Assembly: GCF_002775205.1 (NCBI RefSeq)
Contig: NC_036453.1
Location: forward strand, 16,863,594 to 16,927,593
From: Xiphophorus maculatus
Lineage: Eukaryota; Chordata; Actinopteri; Cyprinodontiformes; Poeciliidae
DNA length: 64,000 nt
Direction: 5' to 3'
Below, piece by piece: positions 25,801-37,800 of this stretch. The notes beneath the pieces were generated by a model. The model did not search any database and had not been told where the DNA came from. It worked only from the letters and a program-made list of their open reading frames with translations. The position numbers and the translations under genes are program-made. Within the stretch, counting starts at the first letter, position 1. Each line of letters begins with the position of its first letter.

Positions 25801-28800
25801 CTAATCGTTGTTGCTGCCTGAGTAAACAGCTGGCACCTTCTTGTTCTCTTTGTGATTTCCACATACACCTCACTAATCCTCAAACTAGCAATAACCTCAT
25901 TAGCAGCTTCCACACACTGTTGTTTTCTGTAGTTTACAGGGAAGTTGAGCTATCAGATTCCAGTTTAAAAAAATGCAGATAACGCTTGTGTTCTTACGCT
26001 AACTTAAAGCTTCCAGACTAAGATTAAGAGTAAATGCAAACTTTACTTACACAAAGTCCTGTTTATCTGAACTCAGTGAAGCCCCACATCGCCTTGCAGC
26101 AGACAGCAAGAGGAACTCCCACAATAGTCGACTTTTACGTGATTAGATTCCTCTTTGAAATGACAGCACAAGCAATTACTCAGGTTTTCGGTACCACAGC
26201 AGTTTTTCTATTAAGACAGGAAATGGTGGCCAAAACTTATACAACAGTTTCAGAATTACTTAGAATGAACATGTAAATTAATATCTTCCAGAATCCAGAT
26301 GTAATGCTTTAAAAGAATAGTGGAATAACAAGACGGGGTGATATCTGATATGAATGTCCTCTCTGAAGCAGTGGCCGTGATAGAGAGCAGAAACGGAGCC
26401 GGTGGCAAGTTACGCTGTATAGAACGCTCAGCCCAAAATGACTGTAGTTCTGGGGTCAAACAAACAGAACCAGAGTTTGCTACTGTCCTCTTACTGGTGG
26501 CTAACTGGAAGATTTTGAAACTGTCTTGAGAAGTGGACTTCTTTTTTGTTTGCTTCTCCAATTGATGAACTTGATAGCCTTTCCCACATTTCTCCAGAGA
26601 CGAAGACCGAGCTCACGACGTTCCTCCAACGGGCTATCTGGTTTTCAGGAAGGTGTTCTGTGTTGAAGGGGCGAGGACGATGCTGCTGCTGAATGTGGAA
26701 GATTCCTTTGTTGTTGCCTGGGAGGCGGGATCCGAGACCGCACACGCATAAAGAGCGACTTAGCATGAGAATGGAAACTCAAACACACAATAGGGCAGCT
26801 TTGACCAGTTTGGGGTTTCATTCTCCTGCATGGATTAATGTGAGAGTCTGTGTACAGCCCACAGTAAACAAGTATTCTGATCACCCAACGTGTCTTTTTC
26901 TGTCTTCCTTCCTGTCTCAGTATCTAAGAAGCACGGGAAACTGATCACCTTCTTGCGCTCCTTCATGAAGTCCAGGCCCACCAAGCAAAAGCTAAAGCAG
27001 CGAGGGATCCTCCGGGAAAGGGTGTTTGGTTGTGACCTGGGAGAACACCTCCTCAACTCAGGACATGACGGTAATGCGTTTTTAATTGAACACTTCCAGC
27101 TTTTGCATTTAAATGAGTATATCTCTGCTTGGGTTAACACAGAGACACTGAGTGAATCAGCAGAGAGTATCCGTTCAGCTTTAAGCTAAGAGTTTGGGTT
27201 AAGGGAGGCTTAACTGCGCAAAAATGCTCCCCGGGCATGGAGATGTTTACTTGCAGTTAATATAATACACATCATCTAAGTACACATCGGCTTCCCCGTC
27301 TCTTTCTGCTTCAGGAGAATCAATATTTACATTCATTGGGCACAGACTGTTTTCCTCAGGTGAGCCGAGGAGCAAAATGGAGTCCAGACTCTACTCCCAT
27401 CATCAGAGCCTGGTTTAGGTTTACTTTAACCTAAATTTAGTTTGTTTTGTCTTTCCAAATTAGGGCTGAAACAATTCCTCAAATTAATTGTGACTAATTC
27501 ATTATTAAAATAATCATCAACTAATTTATTAATCAATTAATCGTTAACTGGAGTAGACTCAAAAAAGGCCATTTGCTAAAAAAGCAACACACTCACAGGA
27601 GTAATTAAGCCAAAACTGTACAAATATGTATTTACTTTGCATGTAAGATTAAAAACAAACTTTCTTTGTAAATATGTTCTACCAAAAACTCATCAGTTGG
27701 CATAGTTTTAGCCTCATCTGGTTCAAATTCTGTTAAATCATCTCATATTAAGCACCAATTATCAATTGGTTAATCTGAAACATAAACAGATCAGTCCTAC
27801 GCTGTGTTGATAAGTCCAGAAGAAAGAGCTGAGCTCTCACATGTTAGAAGTAATTATTTAGGAGCATGTTTGTGATTGTACTTCATTTTTGGCAGTAAAA
27901 TTTTGGGGGTTTTTTGTGTAAAAAGAAGGAATTGAATTATTTGTTTTGCATCTTTTAATGCATTTACCCTCCATGTTGCACCTAAACCTGCTGTAAAAGC
28001 TGTGCAAGAGTAACGCAGCCCAAAGACCACAAAAGGAGTCTAAAGTGTTTCTCAAACGTCCCAAATTCCAAAACAAGTCTTGATTCACCAGAACCTTTCC
28101 CAACAACCCACCGCACCCAGAAGAACCTGCTTCTGCTGCCCTACTGCCAAACACCTCAGAGCTGTTGTGTTTTTGATTTTCTATATTTTGTTGTTGTCAT
28201 CGTCTTTGGGCAAATGAGCTGAGTCCATCCAGTCTCTGAAGAAACTCTTCCTGGTTTCATGTTTGCTCTGCGGCTGTATGGAGTTAATCAGAACAGCTGC
28301 TCCCCTCAACATCTCATTCTGTCTTCCTCTGACTGGTGTGTGTTGGTGGGAGGTCTGGAAACTCTGCTGCACACATACACACTCTTACTTTGTCTTCTAT
28401 AAACAGTGAGCACATGTAAAAAATGTCTGTATGATTCATAGTAGCTGAAGCAGAACGGAGGAACTTTGTTAAAGGTATTTTTGTTCCCGGTATGCAGTCA
28501 CACACGCTTTAACGCTGTGTGTGTGTTGGATTGTCTCAGTCACAGGCGTCTTATCTTACCATGGAAACATGTAACATTACATTACATGAGGATATTTTTT
28601 ATTTAAAAAGTGCTCCCCCCTTTTCTTTTCAAAGTGCGTTACGTTAAGAGAGCCTGCAGACATTTTCCAGCAGCCTGACGATTCCCTACTCAACCTTCAA
28701 CTGCAGGGCTCTCTGTTCATGGAACTGTAGTGCTCAAATCAGACAAAACTGATTGGAAATAGATGACATGCTGGTCTTCTATTCTGTGTTGGCAGTACCC

Positions 28801-31800
28801 CAAGTCCTCAAGAGCTGCACAGAGTTCATCGAGAAGCACGGCGTGGTGGACGGCATTTACCGCCTCTCTGGGATTGCTTCAAATATCCAGAAATTGCGGT
28901 AAGGAGACATTTCCTGCTGAACGGAGTTTAAGCTCAAAAATTGTTGCCAAGACCTCCAGGCTGCTCCAGAAAAGTTGTCACTTTCTACTCGCTACATAGA
29001 CGGTAATGTAAAATCTGTCATGCTGATAGGAGGCAGAGTTTTATGTCATTAAGTTTCCAGGAGCATAGCTCTGTGTGCTACCGTGCAGAATGGATTCCTG
29101 CTTTAAGTTTGATGGCCCAGCTGCCAACTTTCAGTAAACTCACTTTATACTGGTTCGTTTCTTGGTGTTTCCTTCTTATTGGCGTCAACTCAAGAGTAAC
29201 GATTGGACTGTAAACATGTCTGAACAGTGGCAAGTTTGCATATTCTGTTCTTTTGTTTAGATTTTCATTTCTAATGTTTGTTATTGGACTGCTAAAAGCA
29301 TGAGTGGATCGCCTTTGATTTTGTTCATTTTGAGCAAATACTTGTGGTGTTTTTGTTTTAATTCATTGTCTCTTTTTCATTTCCTGATGCCATAAACCGG
29401 CACCCATAAGTGACAAGTAATTTTTCAGCTGTGAACTATTCACAGGACTTCTACACATGAAGGTCTGAAAGTTGTCATCATTTTCTGAGTCTGATTAAAA
29501 CATTCCTACACGTTTTGTCTGAATCGTTGAGGCTTAATCTGAATTTTCATTAAGCTTATTGGTAACATCAGTTTATGAAACCTATTTATTTTAGGACACC
29601 ATTTTTCCTCCCCAGAATTAGTTTTTTTCTTCTCTCTGCTTTAGGATTTAATCATTTTTATTTAAAAATTATTGAAATTATAAAGTAACATTTTAAGCAG
29701 AAAAATCATATTCTAAAATAACATGACCGACTGAGTGAAAAACCCATAATTAACATCCATGCACGGGGCTGTTTCATTGCTTTTTAGGAATGTAGAGCTT
29801 CCTAAATCACAGTATAGTTCTTAACCCAGAAACCCAGTTTTAAAGTTAACTAACAAAAATATCAAGCATGTACAAACTGTGCTTTAAGGAGCTGCACCCA
29901 ACAGATCTAAGTAGATAATTAAGCAGAGCTAATTTAGATAAAGAATGAACTACATTAATAAACAGTTATTTTTTTTACCACATTCCTGGATTGGAAGATG
30001 AACTTTGTATCGTGTCTTTTCAGGCTCTGTAGAACAACTAGATACATTTCTTTGCTTTCAAACATCCTGAATATTTTTGGAATTTAAATTGGAAAAGCAT
30101 GAAATTCTGAAATGGAAAGTGTGTTGCAGTTTTTTCTTTTGCAGATCCTCACAGACTCATAAATGATTCACAGTTGCATTTTTCTGTAGTATTAGCGTGT
30201 TGACTGTTGCTTTGTTCTTTCTGTCTTCTTCATCAGGCATGAGTTTGACTCGGAGCAGATACCTGACCTGACCAAAGATGTTTACATCCAGGACATCCAC
30301 TGCGTCGGCTCGCTGTGCAAGCTGTACTTCAGAGAGCTGCCCAACCCGCTGCTCACCTACCAGCTCTACGAGAAATTCTCTGTAAGCAAAACCCCCCGCA
30401 TAGATCACTTCTTCTTATGTGTGCTTAGAAAGTTATCACTTGGTGCAAAGTTTTCTTCCTCCAGGGTGTAACAGGACCGTCTTTGGCGCTTCCTCTTGTC
30501 AGACTAGCTGTTCTTGCTGTACAATTGTTTGTAATTTTTGTTTTTAAAAAAAAAAAGTGAAATTCTTCAAAAGTGATAACAATGTAAGTCACAGAAAACC
30601 CCAAAATATTAGCATTTCACCTGACACGCCCTGTCGTTAGAAATGCTGCCAGCCACACTTTGTGACTTGGAATAAAAACCTCCTCCAAGCACAACAGAGC
30701 CGTCCCTGAGGCCGAGGTAAATGTTTTCTGGTTGCCATGGCTGCACAGGGAAAGATGGGGGCTTCACTGGTTGCTAACTCCACTCAGGGGCTTTTATACC
30801 AGCAAAGAGTAACAATGTGTTTAATATTGCCCCCTCCTGCCATTCATCTGTGGCCTTGGTTTCATTGTGAAGGAGGCTGTATCAGCAGCAACGGACGAAG
30901 AGCGACTCATCAAAATTCATGATGTCATTCAGCAGCTTCCTCCACCTCATTACAGGTCAGTGTGGTAGCACACTGCCATCTGCTGGCAGTTTACGAAAGC
31001 TTGGTTAAAACTACATTGGACTTGTTCATGTTTGCTGATGTTAAAACTTAAAACACACTAAAAGGGATTAACTTAGCCCAGTACAGTTTATCCCTCCTGT
31101 TCTTTGTGTGACAAAAATGGAAGTTACTCAACATACTCCAAAGGATTTATGAACTTATTAGTCCCTAAATCTAGTAGGTACAGTGGTTAAGAAATGACTC
31201 TGCAAGGATCATTAGTTTTAACATTACCAGCTGACTCTCTGGCGATTATTATTGGATTTCCAGGACCCTGGAGTTCCTCATGAGACACCTGTCCCGCCTG
31301 GCAGCATTCAGCTACATCACCAACATGCACACAAAGAACCTGGCCATTGTCTGGGCGCCCAACCTGCTACGGTAAGGGTCATCATGTTCAATACCTTCTT
31401 CAGGGTTTTTAACATTGTGCTAAATACGTGACAGTCTAAAGTTTTTTTTCAGTCATTCTTCAGTTTTCAAGTCACCAAATTGTTTCTTTTTGAGGATAAT
31501 ATTTAGTAAGTGTTCATTCAGGAATCTTTTGGCTGCACATTCTGTAAAATAGAGGGGATGTGTGCTATATTTAACCATCTGTTGATTTTCTTTTCCATTG
31601 TGATACATGTAGACAGACAGTAGCAACTTACCACTAAACTGAGCTGTTTTGTGTTGCAGATCTTTAATTAAATGTTGCGGCATCAACAGCACAATCTCTT
31701 TTGATTGTGTATCCCGTGACATATTTGCAGAGTCAGCCAGGAGTTTCAACTAACAGTAATCAATCCAAACGAGACTCTAACAACACTACATCGGGTTTTA

Positions 31801-34800
31801 TTAGTTGAAGCGCTGTTTAAAACATTTAATCATTTTATTACAGAATACAGTAATTATGTATTGATCTGTGGACAGTGAAAAAAATGTTTTTTTTGTGTTT
31901 GTGTAAGTGGGCATAGTAAAAATCTGTTTATTTTGGCTCATTAAATGTACAGGATAAATATTGATTGGATTGTGTTTTAGACTGTATGTTGATCATTTTT
32001 AAAAGTGGTACGCAGCCCTAACAGTGGACATACATCTGTACATTCTTTACATTTTGCTTATGGTTACTTTATGAGGCATTATTGTCTTTTAAAAGGTAAT
32101 GCTCAGGCTTCTTTTACTGTAGTTCTTGATTAAAACAAGCCTATTCTGTACTGTTGATTCAGGTCAAAGCAGATTGAATCTGCCTGCTTCAGCGGCACAG
32201 CAGCCTTCATGGAAGTACGAATTCAGTCTGTAGTAGTGGAGTTCATCCTCAACCACGTTGATGTGCTCTTCAGCACCAAACTCAGCTCCCTGATCAGAGA
32301 GGGCACAGGTACACACAAACATCTCACTGCTGCATGTACTGCAGGCTCCATGTCTACATTACTGCCATTCATTTCCTGTAACTGCATCACCAGGACACAA
32401 CTCTCTATCTCGACCTAAATCCCTGCTGGTTTCATCACCTTCCACCAAACTTCTGAGCTTGGAGGAGGCCCAGGCCAGGACTCAGGCTCAGATCAACTCT
32501 CCTGTGACTGAAGACAGCAAGTACATCGAGGTGGGCGAGGGTCCAGCTGCCCTGCAGGGGAAGTTCCACACGGTCATCGAGTTTCCCACTGAGAGGTTTG
32601 TCATATCAGCGCTTCATGAAACAGTCATAATTTGGAATGAAGTTATTAAAAACCTGTACTCTGTCTCCCTCTGCTGGAAGCTTTTTGAGTATTTAACTCC
32701 CACATTTCCATCTGTATAATCAGATTGTTTAGTTTTTTACCTTTATTTAAAGGGGTTGTATTATGTAAAATTGACTTTTTTGAGCTTTATATCATGTTAT
32801 AATGTTAATTTCTAATCAAAAACATACCTGGAGTGTTTCCTTGATTCTGTCATGCCTGTTTGAGAAATCCTTTAATCCTTAACGGCAACCATTAGGCTGT
32901 GCAGAACGCCTGGGTGGACCGAGGGCCGCTTTCGAGTCACAGCTCCTTCTCAGACCTATAATTTCCAAGCTTCCGAGCTTTCACCTTACAGAGCCCTGCT
33001 CCCCTGCTAATTCCCCACCCAGCTCCTTCCGACTAGCCAAAAGCAATTAGCAAATACCTGGGGGAACTGCTCATCTGCTGAGCTCATTATACAAACTACT
33101 TCTCAGTGAAACACTGGTAAAAATGTTGTTCACGGATTAATGGAGGAGTGATGTTGTAATGACTTCCAGAAAGCGGAGTTTCAGAAAGAGCAAGCGTTGT
33201 TAAAGAGACATAGGCCTAATTTCAAGGCAAGTCAAATTTCTTTTACGTCATATATAAAAAGTATTTTATAACAACTGAAAGTAACACATTTACTTAATTG
33301 TGGTATAAAATGGCACTGTGTGTGTGGAAAATGCATAATCCCTCCCCTTTTAAAACAGCTCAGAATGGATTCTTTACAAATCTGTATGCAATATTTCAAG
33401 TAAATTTTGCACTATCATAATGTTTGGTAATGCTCTACAGGAAAAGACCACCTATCAAATCCAAAAAGTCTCCTGTGGGAAGCTGGCGCTCTTTCTTCAA
33501 CCTCGGCAAATCGTCTTCTCTATCCAAGCGTAAGCTGCAACGCAACCCCAGTGAACCCAGTGAGTTGAAAGCGATGGCCCTCCCCGGTGAGTCTGTATTG
33601 CTTTAACTAAACAGCAACTGTCTGTAGGAACCCAGAACTGTGCATTTAGAAACACTGTGTGATGTTTCAGGAGGCCGAGGCGACACGGCCACATTAAGGT
33701 CAGCTAAAAGCGAGGAGTCACTGAGTTCACTGCACAATGTTGAAGGTAATAATTTATTGGCCCTCTGGTGCATTTTGACTCAAAATCCTTGTGCTTGTCT
33801 AGAGATGCAGAAAAAATCGATTTTATACAGAATTACAATTCCTTATTGTGGGAATTCTGATTGAAAGTGCTCAAAAATCGATTTTAGTCTGCATAAATTT
33901 TATATTTTGAATAATTCTTTGATATAGTTTTAATTAAGAAAATCAAAGACAGGGAGCTAAACTAATACAATGCTGGTTGTGTTATTCATTCAATTCATAT
34001 TTATTTTAGTTTAAATATGAATAGGTGAAATTTGATACAGTATGGAACCTTAAAGAATTGTTTTAAATTAATTTTCTGTTTGTCCTTGTCGCTTCATAAT
34101 TTAAGCAGGATTTCTAGATTGTTTGAATCAAAAAATTGTTTCTGAATCAAATTATGACCCTAAAAATCGGAATCAAATCACGAGACACTGAAAGACTGGC
34201 ATCTCTAATGTTATCTCACTGTAACTTCTTGTCCTCCTCTAGGGGAGTCAAAGGTGTACCGTCCTCGCCGTCCTCGCTCCAGCAGCGACGCTCTATCGGC
34301 CTCCTTCAACGGAGAACTGCTGGACAGCCGACAGCAATGCAACTCCTACGATAACCTCGACGCCACGGAGGACAGCGACGGAGACGACGGGCCCATCTGC
34401 GTCCCCGCCCTGATCTCGCCGCCCCGCTCGGCGGGCGAAGATGTGGACCTGAGCCCACCAGACATCGGCATGGCCTCGTTAGACTTTGACCCCATGTCTT
34501 TTCAGTGCAGCGTGCCAGACACCACCTTTGCCTTCCCCTTGGGTGACTCGTCAACTGGCACCGAAGGCTCCACGTTAAAGAGAAGCCCCAAGAGCAATGG
34601 CTCCGACCTCATCACCGCCTCCTTCCCAGGCGGTGTGACCTCCCCGCTGTTGTCTGCAGACCGCAGCATGGCAGAGAAGGCAGAAAGCAAGAAGCTGACC
34701 ACATCTTACTCCTACACTGATAAGCCCATGCAGGCCGTATCACCTATTAAATGTGGGAAAGCCACCAGTTTGACCCCATTTGCTATGTTAGAGCTTTTCT

Positions 34801-37800
34801 CCCCAGAGATTCCTGACAGAAACGGAGCTGGACAGCCCATCTCTAAGCAACCTTTATCTCCTCCTCCAATGCCCAAGGAGTCTCCTCCTCTGATGGGCAG
34901 CGTGCTGCTTAGGGGGGCCGAGCCATCACTCACTGAAGCTTTCCAGAAGGAGCTGCACTCTAAGCTGGCGACCTTTGACACGTTGGACAGTAAGGACCTT
35001 GTAGGAGAGGAAGCAGTGGAGCAGGAACCAGTAACCACCAGCCAGGAGCATCAAGGTAAGAAGAAGAAAAAGGATCTCTGTAGTCTGATGCGTGCTTCTG
35101 TTTTTACCGTTTCATGATGTGTTCAGACCGAACGCAATTTGAGCGTCAGGGGCGTCAGTTTACGTGCAACTTCTATCTGGATGCTTGTCTAAGGTGCGCC
35201 GAGAAGTCTCATCTGACGCTGCACGTTTTGAGTGTTCGACGTTCATCCAATGCTGGAGTTACAAAATCTGAACTTTTGCAGCTGGATGCAATAAGACATA
35301 GTGGCCTGCAGTTAATGTCCTGCCAGGAGATGTAGGCAATAATGCGGGTCAGCAGGTCGTCAAACTGGGCTCGGGTGAGACAAAAAATAGTGCTGAAAGC
35401 GAGCAGCTAGGTCATGAAATTCACAACACCTCTGAATTATCTGGTGAAATTAAACATGGCACAGAGGCGGCCGACGACAACATTCTCCTGCTTTCTCTAA
35501 ATAAAGCCAAGACTCTCTCAATATTTCATCCGCCATTGTACAAAGAGACCAGGAGAGGGAAAAAAAGTTAAAAGTCTAGAGCCCCTCCCCAGCTTTGGTT
35601 CTAGAGCCAATTTGAGGCTCCACATCAAGCAGCCAACTTGAGGTGTTGGGCGCGTTTTTGACACGCGAAATACGTTCGGTCTGAACACAGTATTGGTGTT
35701 TTTTAGTGGTTTAACCTGAATCTCTCTCTACCTTATCAAAGCCCCATGCTCAACATCCCCCGCCTCTTTGTCTTGAACCTTCCTCCCTGCTGTCACCGTC
35801 ATACTCTGTTCTCTTGCTTCTTGATGATTCAGCTGCAAATTCCTTCTGTTCTTGTCTTCCTGGTAGGAGTCCCCACTCCAGACTCTTCAAAGGACCTCCC
35901 CCCTCGTTCCCTCAACTCTACTGCCCCCCCTCCTCCTCCACCCCCTAAAAATGCTGCCCGCATGTTGGCCCTGGCCCTGGCCGAATCGGCCCAGCAGGTC
36001 TCCGTTCAGTCTCAGCCCCAGTCCTCTGGGCCCCCCACGCTGGTGTCCTCTGTCCAACCGCAGGTCTCACACGTTCCAGAATCGTCCCGTTCACCAGCTC
36101 CACCAACCCACACTGCGTCTGAGGAAGGAGAGGGAGCAATAAGTTCTCCGCCACCATGCGTTACTTCTGCTGCTGTTATCACCAGCTCACACGATCGAAC
36201 CACTTCCAGCCAACCAACCAGCCTGCCGCCATCACAGTTCACCAGCACCACCACTAAGCCATCAGACAGTTCTGCTACAGCCCAGTCCAGAACTCAGCCA
36301 GAGATTGAATCCACCCCGCCAAGCACTCCGCTTTATATATGTGCCCAAGTTCCCACTTCAACCAGCCTGACCTCTCCAACTAGGAAGAGTCCTGAAAGAC
36401 AGCAACAGGTCACAAGACAGGCCCTCAGTCACAGCAGCTCGTCTGGTGCTGCTGCAGCCACGACCCCAAGATGCATCAGCAAAGATGAAAGAGTTCTACA
36501 GCAATCTGGTTCTGAGGTAAATGTTAGTTCCCCATGGAGATCAGAGCTCTATCACTCTGTCATGATCCCAAACTACAGCATATATGATAAACTTTGTTGC
36601 ATAATAGAGGCTTGCTGACCAAAAAATGTTTAAGGTAAATTTGATGTCAGATTGCCTAAACAATAACTGAAAATAGGCTGGCAATTGACAGATGTTTACA
36701 CTTGGTGTGTTCAAGGTACAGTGGATACTTTTAGCTGACTTAAGTTTATTTGCGTAGCGCATCTCAGAAGAAAATGAAGTTCAAAGTACCTTACATGGTA
36801 AAAGCATAACACAATAAACTGCTCAGACAAAATATCCAGTCAGCTTTTGTGTCCAAGTACAGCGGGAGCTTGAAGTGTTTGTACTCCAACAGCAAATAAG
36901 AAGGTAAGCCTCACATAGTGGACCCTGTTTTTGTGGTCTTAGCATGTCAGGGTCTGCTGAAGAGAAATAAATACTACAACAGGGAATACCTATTAAAAGT
37001 GATTATCCTCTCTCTTGCAAACTTCTCAGTTGAGCCATACATGTGGGACGTGCTAAGTATCTACCTTTTATAAATCAATGTTCTCAACAGAACATTCAAG
37101 GTGTCAATGCTTCTTACAAAATAAAATCTGAGAGGTATGGTATTCATTTCTGTTGAGCCCTCTCAGGTTTAATACTTTTGAGCCACCTTTCTCAACAATT
37201 ACAGCTGTAGAAAAATTTGCTTATCAGCTCTGCTAACGGTTGAAGTTCAGTCAAATTAGATAAAGAACATCTGTGTCCAGGGGTTTAGGTGCTATAATCT
37301 CAATTAAATTTACATTGACCGCTGCCGTCTAACATCTGGATATATGACTTAATCTATTTTGTTGTACCTCTGGCTGCATGTTTAGAATCATTATCATGCT
37401 GGAAAGTTAATCTCTACCCCAGTCCCAGTTCATTTGCAGACTCTTAACAGGTTTTTCTCCAGGATTGCTCTCTAGTTAGCTTATGCTATCACCAAGTGTG
37501 GTGACTGTGTGTGTCAAGACTTTTTCAAGGCACTGCAACACAGGACAGTACAGTATATAGATCAGGTTTGTTTGACTTTTCCCAACTGGAACAAATCCTA
37601 ACTTGTCTTTATTTTCTGTTGTTTGAATTGTCAGATGAAAGCTGAGGATTGTGCGTCAGCTAAAATCCTTCCCAAACCATCAGAGCAACCTCCTCCAACA
37701 GCTCAGAAACCCATTAGGCAGCCAGTCTCGCTTCCTCAGATCCAGCCTCAGACTCTGCTGCACAACCAAGTCCACACACAGCCTCGTCTTCCACCTCAGC

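Noticed and set aside
34306..34554. Arg-rich frame on the minus strand
   Set aside because: It is antisense to a well-supported arhgap32 exon.
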